64,000 bases of DNA from Flavobacterium tegetincola DSM 22377. Its GTDB lineage: Bacteria; Bacteroidota; Bacteroidia; Flavobacteriales; Flavobacteriaceae. Below the pieces are notes generated by a model. That model was not told the origin of the DNA. It made no database searches and worked only from the letters and a program-made list of their open reading frames with translations. Made by a program: the position numbers and the translations under genes. Shown piece by piece: positions 18,022 through 26,039 of the stretch (positions within the stretch are counted from its first letter, which is position 1; every line of letters begins with the position of its first letter). The stretch is from positions 124,001 to 188,000 of the forward strand of contig NZ_KE384384.1 of assembly GCF_000425485.1 (NCBI RefSeq), read 5' to 3'.

Positions 18022-18531
18022 TAGAGAAACAATTTCGTCTGTAATTTGTTTAGTATTCTTATCGTTCACAAAAACCTTTATTGAAGCTTGGTTGTAGAAA
18101 TAACTGCGGTCAAATAAATGTTTCGCAATGTACTCTTGAAACTCTTCCTCATTTAGATTGGCTATTAGTGGTCGATTTTCGCGTTCTTTAGACAATCTTC
18201 TACTCAAAGTTGCTATGGAAGCATTTAAGTAAACAGAAACCGTATTTTGACCTGATAACAAAAGATGACTGTTAGCATAACAAGGTGTACCACCTCCCAA
18301 ACTCAAAACGAAGGTTTGGTCAGTAACCATAATTTCGTTGAAAATCTGACTTTCCATCTTGCGGAAATAAATTTCTCCCTTCTGCAGAAAAATTTCTGAA
18401 ATGGGCATTTCGAGACGTTTTTCAATTAATTGATCTAAATCATAGAACTGTATTTGTAAATGTTCCGCCACCAATTTACCGATTACAGTTTTGCCGGAAC
18501 CCATATAGCCAAGTATCAAAATTTTTTTCAT
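18013..18531 (-). CDS. aroK: Shikimate kinase
   Basis: The 172-residue protein has Walker A GYMGSGKT, the shikimate-binding FYDLDQLIEKR and EIYFRKME, the SLGGGTPCY motif, and the lid region RRLSKERENRPLI. It phosphorylates shikimate in the cytoplasmic aromatic amino acid pathway. The 3' end overlaps the phosphoribosyltransferase gene by 9 bp. No other aro genes are adjacent. Confidence 0.95.
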   Translation of the reverse strand: MKKILILGYMGSGKTVIGKLVAEHLQIQFYDLDQLIEKRLEMPISEIFLQKGEIYFRKMESQIFNEIMVTDQTFVLSLGGGTPCYANSHLLLSGQNTVSVYLNASIATLSRRLSKERENRPLIANLNEEEFQEYIAKHLFDRSYFYNQASIKVFVNDKNTKQITDEIVSLLA

Positions 18532-18602
18532 GATAATAAAGTCTTAAAAAACAATACGTTAAGTTTAAATGTAAAAAAAAGACAAATTTAAAGTAAAAAA
18601 GC

Positions 18603-18634
18603 TTGGAAAAATAAAGAATAAGGCCTTATATTTG
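18603..18634 (+). promoter_or_regulatory. Promoter of the tRNA-Lys/tRNA-Leu unit
   Basis: TTG at 18603-18605, 21-bp spacer, TATATTTG at 18627-18634, 24 bp before the first tRNA. Confidence 0.7.
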
Positions 18635-18640
18635 CACCCG

Positions 18641-18755
18641 CATTCAAGGAAAGAAAATGACTCGATAGCTCAGTTGGTAGAGCACATCACTTTTAATGAT
18701 GGGGTCCTGGGTTCGAGCCCCAGTCGGGTCACAAATTGACTTATTTCCTTGAATG
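18641..18755 (+). repeat. 12-bp perfect inverted repeat bracketing the first tRNA-Lys
   Basis: CATTCAAGGAAA at 18641-18652 is the exact reverse complement of TTTCCTTGAATG at 18744-18755. In the transcript the arms would pair to form a stem closing over the whole first tRNA. This looks like a precursor processing stem. Confidence 0.75.
18659..18731 (+). tRNA. tRNA-Lys (anticodon TTT), copy 1
   Basis: A 73-nt cloverleaf: acceptor GACTCGA pairs with TCGGGTC (one T-G), D arm AGCTCAGTTGGTAGAGC, anticodon loop CTTTTAA with anticodon TTT, T arm with GGTTCGAGCC. Discriminator A; CCA is not encoded. Confidence 0.97.
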
Positions 18756-18759
18756 TTTA

Positions 18760-18832
18760 GACTCGATAGCTCAGTTGGTAGAGCACATCACTTTTAATGA
18801 TGGGGTCCTGGGTTCGAGCCCCAGTCGGGTCA
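18760..18832 (+). tRNA. tRNA-Lys (anticodon TTT), copy 2
   Basis: Identical over all 73 nt to the copy at 18659-18731, 28 nt downstream in the same transcript. Discriminator A; CCA is not encoded. Confidence 0.97.
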
Positions 18833-18833
18833 C

Positions 18834-18868
18834 AAAGGTCGTTCGTTTTTCGAATGACCTTTTTTTTT
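18834..18868 (+). terminator. Terminator-like hairpin directly abutting tRNA-Leu
   Basis: Stem AAAGGTCGTTCG/CGAATGACCTTT (18834-18845, 18851-18862) followed by T through 18868. The T tract ends at the base before tRNA-Leu. Confidence 0.8.
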
Positions 18869-18951
18869 GGCCACGTGGAGAAACGGTAGACTTGCCAGCT
18901 TGAGGGGCTGGTGCTCGAAAGGGCGTGTGGGTTCGAATCCCATCGTGGTCA
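18869..18951 (+). tRNA. tRNA-Leu (anticodon GAG)
   Basis: An 83-nt class II tRNA: acceptor GGCCACG with CGTGGTC, anticodon stem CCAGC/GCTGG with loop TTGAGGG (anticodon GAG), a long variable arm, and T arm GGGTTCGAATCCC. Discriminator A; CCA is not encoded. There is no room for its own promoter next to the preceding T tract, so it may depend on read-through. Confidence 0.95.
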
Positions 18952-18957
18952 CGGATT

Positions 18958-19011
18958 AAAAAAGTTGTAAAAATCAGTTAGCTACCTAAACTGTTTTCTA
19001 CAACTTTTTTT
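18958..19011 (+). terminator. Terminator of tRNA-Leu
   Basis: Arms AAAAAAGTTGTA (18958-18969) and TACAACTTTTTT (18999-19010) with a paired inner region (CAGTT/AACTG), ending in T. Confidence 0.75.
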
Positions 19012-19503
19012 AATTTCAAGACATTTCTAAAATTTCAAAATCTTGAATTAATCAGACAAGTATTGTAAGCTTTGAATTCCTCCTCAGATCCCTTTAATTA
19101 TAACGCAAAACTCTCTGAATGCAGTACTACTTTCTGATTTAAGCATTAGCATCATTATCCGCCAAAATCCGTAAGCCAACCACATTCCTCTTACAATAGT
19201 GTTTTTCCACTCTTCTCTCTATTTAACGACAAATAAAAACATCAAAGAATGTGATGGTTCTACCACAGAATTTAGCTTCTAAATCATTGATGCCCTTAAA
19301 CACCTATTCACGAGGTATGTTTTACAATGTCTTTGCAATATTACCTCAACTGCAAACTAACAAACTAAACCCTATCTTGTTTACACTTTTTAAACAAATA
19401 GAAGAACAAAAACAAAGAGCAACAAATCGCTATACTTCAGGCTATTAAAGCATGTAGTACTATAATAGCGTCATTTTTTTTGTTATATAGTCGAAAGAAA
19501 ACG

Positions 19504-19549
19504 TTAAACAAATTAGTTTGTAAAAGATAATAACTGTACTTTTGTTTAA
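19504..19549 (+). promoter_or_regulatory. Promoter and candidate operator of the CarH-like gene
   Basis: TACTTTTG at 19537-19544 fits the -7 element; TTG at 19518-19520 gives a short 16-bp spacer. A perfect 9-bp inverted repeat, TTAAACAAA (19504-19512) and TTTGTTTAA (19541-19549), brackets this promoter, and a further ACAAA-TTAG-TTTGT dyad lies at 19508-19521. Overlap with the -7 box suggests negative autoregulation; operator function is inference. Confidence 0.45.
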
Positions 19550-19562
19550 GATAAATTAAAAT

Positions 19563-20468
19563 ATGATGAACACTTTTAGAAATGCATATAGTATTAAAGA
19601 CTTGGAAAATATTTCAGGTATTAAAGCGCATACCATTCGTATTTGGGAAAAAAGATACAACATCTTAGAACCTATGCGTACTGATACCAATATTCGTTAT
19701 TACGACTTTATGAGTATCAAAAAGTTGTTAAATATTACATTGCTGCACAACCACGGTTACAAAATATCTAAAATTTCGCAGTATCCATCAGAGGACATTC
19801 CTAATTTAGTGAAGGAAATCATCACAGACAAGACGTATAAAAGTCATGCAATAAACGCATTCAAAGTGGCCATGTTGAACTTTGATCGCGAAGCATTTCT
19901 TAAAGCCTATGAGCAACTCTTAGCAAATAAATCTTTTACCAGTATTTTTAAAGACGTTTTTGTTCCGTTATTAAATGAAATCGGACTTTTATGGCAAACT
20001 AATACTATTACGGCAGCTCACGAACATTTCATCACTAATTTGATCAAACAAAAATTAGAGGTTGAACTTGAAATAATTTCCAGGTCCCAAGTTATAGTGC
20101 AGGACAAAGTATTTATTTTGTTTCTACCTATTCAGGAAATTCATGATTTGGGATTAAAATATTTAAATTACGAAGTAGTTAAAAACGGCTATAAAACCAT
20201 TTACTTAGGCGAAAATATTGAAATTGAAGATTTACACAAAATGACTGAACAATTTGAGTCGCCTGTGTTTCTTACGTATATCACTACTTCACCCATGGCA
20301 GATGAAATAAATGGCTATATCACAAAGTTACAACAAACAATTTTAGACAATTCACCTCAGGCTGAATTGTGGATTACCGGTATTGGAATTGACAGTTTGC
20401 AAATGGAAACTGCTTCAAACCGAACGCGACTGTTCCTTTCTATGGATCACATTATTAAAACGCTATAA
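19563..20468 (+). CDS. MerR-family regulator with cobalamin-binding-type domain (CarH/LitR-like)
   Basis: The 301-residue protein starts with a MerR DNA-binding domain (YSIKDLENISGIKAHTIRIW, then RYYDF). Residues about 95-170 match the four-helix cobalamin cap, with Trp144 followed by Glu154-His155 (WQTNTITAAHEH), the same spacing as W131/E141/H142 of Thermus CarH. Residues about 180-301 match a B12-binding Rossmann domain with EIHDLG, whose His194 corresponds to the lower cobalt ligand. CarH tetramers bound to adenosylcobalamin repress carotenoid genes in the dark and fall apart in light. Position directly before crtI-crtB-crtZ supports this role. The upstream acidic residues of the ExxxDxHxxG motif are changed (Leu and Glu). 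Start may be either ATG of the MM pair. Confidence 0.85.
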   Translation: MMNTFRNAYSIKDLENISGIKAHTIRIWEKRYNILEPMRTDTNIRYYDFMSIKKLLNITLLHNHGYKISKISQYPSEDIPNLVKEIITDKTYKSHAINAFKVAMLNFDREAFLKAYEQLLANKSFTSIFKDVFVPLLNEIGLLWQTNTITAAHEHFITNLIKQKLEVELEIISRSQVIVQDKVFILFLPIQEIHDLGLKYLNYEVVKNGYKTIYLGENIEIEDLHKMTEQFESPVFLTYITTSPMADEINGYITKLQQTILDNSPQAELWITGIGIDSLQMETASNRTRLFLSMDHIIKTL

Positions 20469-20481
20469 TTTTAAAATAAAA

Positions 20482-21939
20482 ATGTCACAAGAAATTGCAA
20501 TTATAGGTTCGGGATTTTCATCTTTATCAGCCGCTTGCTATTTGGCTCAAGCCGGAAACAAAGTAACGATTTACGAAAAAAATGCTTCCATTGGAGGCAG
20601 AGCTCGACAATTAAAGAAAGAAGGCTTTACCTTTGATATGGGTCCGAGCTGGTACTGGATGCCCGACGTTTTTGAACGCTTCTTTAATGATTTTGGAAAA
20701 AAAACCAGCGATTATTACCACCTTATAAAACTTTCTCCAGCCTATCGCGTATATTACGGTATCAACGATTTTGTAAGTATTGCAGATAATTTAGAAGATA
20801 TCATTAGCACATTTGAATCTATAGAAAAAGGAAGCGGCGTTAAATTAAAAAAGTTTATGGCTAATGCCAAAAGCAATTATGACATCGCAATCAAGGATTT
20901 AGTATATCGTCCAGGTGTTTCGCCACTTGAACTGATTACCGTTGAAACGGCGAAAAAAGTAGGCGAATTTTTCAGCACAATAAGTAGAGACGTGAAAAGT
21001 GAATTTAAAAACCAAAGGCTGATTCAAATTCTAGAATTTCCTGTTTTGTTTTTAGGTGCAAAACCTTCCGACACTCCTTCGTTTTATAGTTTCATGAATT
21101 ATGCCGATTTTGGTTTAGGGACTTGGCATCCAGAAAACGGTATGTTTGATGTGGTTAAAGCTATGGAAAGCTTGGCAAAAGAGTTGGGCGTTTCATTTGA
21201 ATTTAATGCCAATGTAAATAAAATTGTTGTTGAAAACGAGAAAGCTGTAGCCCTAATTGTAAATAACTCGCGTGTGGAAGCTGACGTAATTTTAAGTGGT
21301 GCAGATTACCACCATTCGGAAACTTTATTAGATTCTGAATACAGAATGTACTCTGAAAAGTATTGGGATAGCAGAGTTTTTGCACCTTCTTCCCTACTCT
21401 TCTATGTAGGTTTAAATAGAAAATTAGATAACATTGCACATCACGCTTTGTTTTTTGATGTTGACTTTGACCAGCATGCACGAGACATTTATGATGATCC
21501 AAAATGGCCCGATAATCCATTATTTTATGCTAATTTTCCCTCTGTAACAGATCCCTCAACAGCACCAGAAGGTATGGAATCTGCTTTTTTCTTAATACCT
21601 TTAGCACCAGGAATTGAAGATACTCCAAGTTTACGCGAAAAATATTTTGATAAAATTATTGACCGATTTGAAATTTTAACACAACAGAAGATTAAAAATA
21701 ATATTATATTTAGCGAATCGTTCTGCAAAAATGATTTTGTTTCTGATTACAATTCCTATAAAGGAAACGCATACGGAATGGCAAATACGTTAATGCAAAC
21801 TGCTTTTTTGAGACCAAAATTAAAAAGCAAGAAAGTAGGCAATTTATACTTTACCGGTCAACTGACAGTTCCCGGCCCAGGTGTTCCTCCGGCTTTGATT
21901 TCCGGAAAATTAGTATCTGAATTAATTAAAAAAAATTAA
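20482..21939 (+). CDS. crtI: Phytoene desaturase
   Basis: The ATG at 20482 (MSQEIAIIGSG) is used, because the FAD-binding motif IAIIGSGFSSLSAA must sit at the N-terminus; the longer frame overlaps the regulator. The 485-residue protein continues with TIYEKNASIGGRARQ, FDMGPSWYWMPD and the C-terminal NLYFTGQLTVPGPGVPPALISG, all typical of CrtI. It desaturates phytoene to lycopene at the membrane using FAD. It lies 13 bp after the regulator and 7 bp before crtB. Confidence 0.95.
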   Translation: MSQEIAIIGSGFSSLSAACYLAQAGNKVTIYEKNASIGGRARQLKKEGFTFDMGPSWYWMPDVFERFFNDFGKKTSDYYHLIKLSPAYRVYYGINDFVSIADNLEDIISTFESIEKGSGVKLKKFMANAKSNYDIAIKDLVYRPGVSPLELITVETAKKVGEFFSTISRDVKSEFKNQRLIQILEFPVLFLGAKPSDTPSFYSFMNYADFGLGTWHPENGMFDVVKAMESLAKELGVSFEFNANVNKIVVENEKAVALIVNNSRVEADVILSGADYHHSETLLDSEYRMYSEKYWDSRVFAPSSLLFYVGLNRKLDNIAHHALFFDVDFDQHARDIYDDPKWPDNPLFYANFPSVTDPSTAPEGMESAFFLIPLAPGIEDTPSLREKYFDKIIDRFEILTQQKIKNNIIFSESFCKNDFVSDYNSYKGNAYGMANTLMQTAFLRPKLKSKKVGNLYFTGQLTVPGPGVPPALISGKLVSELIKKN

Positions 21940-21946
21940 ACTGCCT

Positions 21947-22786
21947 ATGAAATCCATTTTTGACACCGTTTCATCTGATTGCAGTCGAATTGTAACCCGT
22001 TCGTACAGTACCTCTTTTTCTTCTGCCGTAAAAATGCTGGCTCCAGCTATTCGTCAGGATATTTATAATATTTATGGGTTTGTACGATTTGCAGATGAAA
22101 TTGTGGACAGTTTTCACGATTACAATAAAATTGCACTTTTTGAACGTTTCGAGATCGACTTGCATTTGGCTTTGACAGAAAAAATTAGTTTAAACCCTAT
22201 TTTAAATTCGTTCCAGCATACGGTAAATAAGTATGCTATAGACATAAAACTGATTGATGCATTTATGCACAGTATGCGATTGGATTTATACAAATCTGAA
22301 TACAAAACTACTGAGGAGTACCATCAATATATTTACGGTTCTGCTGACGTAGTAGGCTTAATGTGCCTAAAAGTATTTGTAAAAGGTGATGTGGAAATGT
22401 ACGAGAATTTAAAGGAATCTGCTATGCGATTGGGATCTGCGTTTCAAAAGGTCAACTTTTTGCGGGATTTGAAAGCAGATTTCGAAGATTTGAGTCGTAC
22501 CTATTTTCCAAATACAGATCTTACCAAATTAGATGAAAATTCTAAAAACGAAATTATAAACGAAATTGAAGCCGACTTTAAAGCAGCTTACAAAGGAATT
22601 GTTAATCTGCCTTTAGAAGCTAAATTCGGAGTTTATACGGCTTATGTATATTATAAAAAATTGCTCACAAAACTAAAAAATACACCTTCTACCGAAATTA
22701 AAAACACGCGTATTCGGGTATCTGATTATCAGAAATTTGGCTTGTTTGCAAAATGTTACTTTACGTACAAATTAAATATTATCTAA
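21947..22786 (+). CDS. crtB: Phytoene synthase
   Basis: The 279-residue protein shows the squalene/phytoene synthase pattern: SYSTSFSSAVKML, YNIYGFVRFADEIVDSF (first Asp-rich motif), YIYGSADVVGLMCL, and FQKVNFLRDLKADFEDLSR (second Asp-rich motif). It condenses two geranylgeranyl diphosphates to phytoene. It lies between crtI and crtZ with 7- and 21-bp gaps, so one transcript is expected. Confidence 0.95.
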   Translation: MKSIFDTVSSDCSRIVTRSYSTSFSSAVKMLAPAIRQDIYNIYGFVRFADEIVDSFHDYNKIALFERFEIDLHLALTEKISLNPILNSFQHTVNKYAIDIKLIDAFMHSMRLDLYKSEYKTTEEYHQYIYGSADVVGLMCLKVFVKGDVEMYENLKESAMRLGSAFQKVNFLRDLKADFEDLSRTYFPNTDLTKLDENSKNEIINEIEADFKAAYKGIVNLPLEAKFGVYTAYVYYKKLLTKLKNTPSTEIKNTRIRVSDYQKFGLFAKCYFTYKLNII

Positions 22787-22807
22787 CTTTAAAGAATTAA
22801 AAACACA

Positions 22808-23248
22808 ATGGGAATTCACATTTTAGTATTCTTTCTGACTTTTTTCTTCATGGAATTTATGGCTTGGTTCAGTCATAAATATATTATGCACGGATTTTTA
22901 TGGAATCTTCATGCAGATCATCATAAGAAAGACCACGATTCATGGTTTGAACGCAATGATGCTTTTTTCATCATTTATGCAATCATCAGTATTGGATTTT
23001 TTCTGCTGTGGCAAACTGGAATTTTAGCAATAGGTTTAGCAATAGGTTTGGGTATTTTTGCATACGGTTTAGCTTATTTCATGGTACATGACATCTTCAT
23101 CCACCAAAGATTCAAGTTGTTTAGAAATGCCAACAATAAGTATGCAAAAGCAGTACGACGCGCTCACAAAATGCACCACAAGCATATTGGAAAAGGCGAT
23201 GGAGAGTGTTTCGGAATGCTTATAGTACCTTTTAAATATTTTAAATAA
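22808..23248 (+). CDS. crtZ: Beta-carotene hydroxylase
   Basis: The 146-residue membrane protein has four helices and the His clusters of the CrtZ/fatty acid hydroxylase family: HKYIMH, HADHHKKDH, HDIFIHQRF and HKMHHKH, which bind a di-iron centre. It hydroxylates beta-carotene rings to zeaxanthin. It is the last gene of the carotenoid unit; no lycopene cyclase gene follows before the terminator. Confidence 0.93.
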   Translation: MGIHILVFFLTFFFMEFMAWFSHKYIMHGFLWNLHADHHKKDHDSWFERNDAFFIIYAIISIGFFLLWQTGILAIGLAIGLGIFAYGLAYFMVHDIFIHQRFKLFRNANNKYAKAVRRAHKMHHKHIGKGDGECFGMLIVPFKYFK

Positions 23249-23257
23249 CAACACAAA

Positions 23258-23292
23258 AAAGCCTTTCGATATACTAACGAAAGGCTTTATTT
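23258..23292. terminator. Bidirectional terminator between crtZ and the DUF4252 gene
   Basis: GCCTTTCG (23261-23268) and CGAAAGGC (23278-23285) extended by flanking A and T runs. Confidence 0.85.
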
Positions 23293-23333
23293 TTTTATGT
23301 TACAAAATAATTTCTGCTTTTATTTAACCGCTA

Positions 23334-23858
23334 TTACTTTGCGGTTTTATTCAAAACATTTCCACCTGGAAGATTCATTTTATCAGTTAAAACAGAAAGC
23401 TCGTTCAGGTCGAAATTTCCGGTAAGCGACATTAAAATAGTTTCATTGCTCGGCCCACTATCCTCAATATACATCAGTAATTCTTTTATTTGACTTTTGG
23501 TTCCCGCAGATTTTACTAAAATTCGAATATTCTGTGTTCCATCTTTGACACGCATTAATTCTTCTAATCCCGCTGCAACAATATATTTATCTGCAGTAGC
23601 TTTTAAATCAGCTTTGATTTTTGGATTGGAAGTACTGAATTGCTTGAGATTGTCCAATTTTTTCGTCAAACTAATGTATTTCTGCATTTCTTTATCGTTG
23701 GGATCCATTTTAACATTTCCCATCATCTGAAACATCTTCTTTGTTACCAAAACCGATTTGACATTGTCCATTCCGTCAAATTTATCAAAGACCGCTTGCT
23801 GTGCAAAGATCAAATTTGGCAACACAGCAAATAAAATGAGGATATATAATTTTTTCAT
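23334..23858 (-). CDS. DUF4252 domain protein
   Basis: The 174-residue protein has a signal peptide ending LIFAQ and the DUF4252 pattern: FDKFDGMDNVKSVLVTKKMF early, KLDNLKQFSTSNPKI, and a late RILVKSAGTKSQIKELLMYI. It is probably periplasmic or outer-membrane associated. It follows a small lipoprotein gene by 31 bp. In many Bacteroidota such genes sit behind an ECF sigma factor, but none is present here. Function unknown. Confidence 0.85.
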   Translation of the reverse strand: MKKLYILILFAVLPNLIFAQQAVFDKFDGMDNVKSVLVTKKMFQMMGNVKMDPNDKEMQKYISLTKKLDNLKQFSTSNPKIKADLKATADKYIVAAGLEELMRVKDGTQNIRILVKSAGTKSQIKELLMYIEDSGPSNETILMSLTGNFDLNELSVLTDKMNLPGGNVLNKTAK

Positions 23859-23889
23859 AATTTCTATTTTAAAATTTTTATTAAAGGAT

Positions 23890-24147
23890 TTACTTCAGCG
23901 TAAATATTTTATTTTTTGTGATTTCGTACTCTTTGATACCGTCAACTGTTTTATAGCCTTTATTTACATTTTCAGATAGTAATAAAAGTACCTTCTGAGT
24001 TTCTAGTAGTGCTTCTTTTGGATCGTCAAAAGTTCCCAATTCTTCTTTCTGTGAAGACGAGCAACTTGAAAAAACAAATAAGCCAGCACACATTAAAACG
24101 GCTGGAACTATGGATCTTAAACTGTTGTGTTTTTTGTAATGAGGCAT
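23890..24147 (-). CDS. Small lipoprotein upstream of DUF4252 gene
   Basis: The 85-residue protein has a charged N-terminus (MPHYKKHNSLR), a hydrophobic stretch and a lipobox FSSCSSSQ, then a short mature part of about 55 residues with a coiled helix (EALLETQKVLLLLSENVNKG). It is the first gene of a two-gene unit with the DUF4252 protein. Function unknown. Confidence 0.75.
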   Translation of the reverse strand: MPHYKKHNSLRSIVPAVLMCAGLFVFSSCSSSQKEELGTFDDPKEALLETQKVLLLLSENVNKGYKTVDGIKEYEITKNKIFTLK

Positions 24148-24543
24148 TTTTATTGGATTAAATTTTAATGATTTGAGTCTGCATCTGTGTATTTTTCAAT
24201 TCTAGTAGAACTTTTTTTTACATTAGATTCGTATTTAACTTCTACTGAAACGCCGATTTTGTGCAAAATTATGAGTTAAAAGTAATGCTACCGATACAAT
24301 AGAAAGTAAAACTACAATTTAAAATACAAATGACGTGCCACTCTGCTGCATTGTAAAAGTAAGAAATAAAATTTCGGTATTGCTTGTGCATTATACTTTA
24401 TATGAAGAGTTGAAATTTTGAATGTTCTTTCTTAGCATGACGATACTACTTATAAACTGTGATTTACATCTACTTATTTTTACAATCTGTTAGAAATTAA
24501 AACTAAAGTACTTAAATTTACGTTTCTATAATAAACCAAAAGT
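24148..24543. other. Divergent intergenic region, 396 bp
   Basis: No gene is seen. On the minus strand TAATTTTG (plus 24264-24271) fits the -7 element for the small lipoprotein gene. On the plus strand TACGTTTC at 24519-24526 is a near-match for the S41 gene. The remainder is AT-rich without clear structure. Confidence 0.45.
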
Positions 24544-25992
24544 ATGAAAGATACGCTTAAAATATTAATTCTATTTCTTGTTGCGGTACTTACTTTATCA
24601 AGCTGCGAAGACGATGACGACACTTTAAACGTTCCTCAAAATCTTGAAGTACAAAATTTTATCTGGAAAGGACTCAATTTGTACTATTTGTGGCAAGAGG
24701 ATTCGCCCGATTTAGCAGACGATCGATTTGCAAACCAAGACCAACTCAATGCTTTTCTAACAAATTATGATGAACCAAAAGCACTTTTTGACCATCTAAA
24801 AGTAGATAGCTCTATTGATCGTTTTAGTATTTTAGTCGATGACTATGTGCTTTTAGAAAACCTCTTTCAAGGCGTTTCAAAAAGCAACGGAATGGATTTT
24901 ACACTACGTTTTAAAGCAGGAAGTGAAACCGAAATTTATGGCGTGGTCAATTACATCATTCCAAATTCCGAAGCTGCCGCAAAGAACATCACCAGAGGAA
25001 CTGTATTTTCTGGAATAAATGGTCAGTCACTAACTTTGAACAATTACCAATCACTCCTTTCTGGAGCATCCTATTCGCTCAATCTTGCTGATTATAATGA
25101 TGGTGCAATTACACCTAATGGGCAATCAGTTTCATTAATCAAAACAGAATTGACTGAAAACCCGATATTTTTGACGAAAGTCATCGAAAGCAATGGCAAG
25201 AAAACAGGTTATTTGATGTACAATGCTTTTACAGCAAATTATGACTTGCAATTGAATCAAGCATTTGCAACTTTAAAAACAGCTGGAGTAACGGATCTTG
25301 TATTGGATTTACGCTACAATGGTGGAGGTTCCGTTTTGACTGCAACACGATTAGCAAGCATGATTACGGGACAATTTTCAGGACAACTTTTTGCAAAACA
25401 GCAATGGAATCCAAAAGTGCAGGCGTATTTTGAAGAAAATAATCCAGCTCAATTAGTCAATAACTTTACAGGTACTGTGGGAAATGCAGCTATTAACAGC
25501 TTAAATCTGAATCGCGTGTTCGTCTTAACAACGGGAGGAACAGCTTCTGCTAGCGAACTGGTAATTAATGGATTAAAGCCCTACATTGAAGTAATCCAAA
25601 TTGGAACAACGACCGTTGGTAAAAATGTGGGTTCCATTACATTGTATGACTCACCTACATTTAATAAGAGTGATGTTAATTCGCGACATAAATATGCAAT
25701 GCAACCTATTGTTATAAAAACTATTAATAAGGACGGATTCGGAGATTACCAAGATGGTTTACTACCCACAGTTGTTCAAGCAGAAAATCCAGGTAATTTA
25801 GGCTTATTAGGAAACGAGAACGAACCTTTTTTGAGCACTGCTTTAGGATTAATTAATGGAAATGCGCGATCAATCACGCAGAATAAAAGTCAATTTGGCA
25901 AAGAATTTAAAACTTCAAAAGCATTGGTTCGTTTTGGGAATGACATGTATATTAACACAGATGATGTGTTTATTTTACCATTTATCAAATAA
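24544..25992 (+). CDS. S41-family C-terminal processing peptidase, lipoprotein
   Basis: The 482-residue protein has a lipoprotein signal (TLSSCEDDDD) and an acidic linker. A degenerate PDZ-like part follows (AAKNITRGTVFSGINGQ), then the protease core: GYLMYNAFT, DLVLDLRYNGGGSV, and TTGGTASASELVINGL with the nucleophile Ser, followed by the Lys of TTVGKNVGS. The Ser/Lys dyad appears complete. Such envelope proteases process or degrade periplasmic proteins by their C-termini. It is followed by the amidase gene after 47 bp. Confidence 0.88.
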   Translation: MKDTLKILILFLVAVLTLSSCEDDDDTLNVPQNLEVQNFIWKGLNLYYLWQEDSPDLADDRFANQDQLNAFLTNYDEPKALFDHLKVDSSIDRFSILVDDYVLLENLFQGVSKSNGMDFTLRFKAGSETEIYGVVNYIIPNSEAAAKNITRGTVFSGINGQSLTLNNYQSLLSGASYSLNLADYNDGAITPNGQSVSLIKTELTENPIFLTKVIESNGKKTGYLMYNAFTANYDLQLNQAFATLKTAGVTDLVLDLRYNGGGSVLTATRLASMITGQFSGQLFAKQQWNPKVQAYFEENNPAQLVNNFTGTVGNAAINSLNLNRVFVLTTGGTASASELVINGLKPYIEVIQIGTTTVGKNVGSITLYDSPTFNKSDVNSRHKYAMQPIVIKTINKDGFGDYQDGLLPTVVQAENPGNLGLLGNENEPFLSTALGLINGNARSITQNKSQFGKEFKTSKALVRFGNDMYINTDDVFILPFIK

Positions 25993-26039
25993 AAGTACTA
26001 AATTTCCGTTCTGTTTTAACAAATAATAAATACATTCAG

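Larger units (their letters stand above)
18952..19562. other. Gene-poor region downstream of tRNA genes
   Basis: About 610 bp without a convincing gene. It starts with a terminator hairpin and ends with the promoter region of the CarH-like gene. A short open frame at 19251-19448 (65 codons, including LNPILFTLFKQIEEQKQRA) has plausible protein-like composition but no recognised family; it may be a decayed remnant. No direct repeat of the tRNA-Leu 3' end was seen. Confidence 0.4.

Noticed and set aside
18659-18951. tRNA genes as attachment site of an integrated element
   Set aside because: No integrase and no repeated tRNA 3' end were found in the neighbouring DNA.
19251-19448. 65-codon plus-strand frame downstream of the tRNA genes
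   Set aside because: No family, promoter or neighbour supports it; kept only as a possible remnant in the description of the gap.
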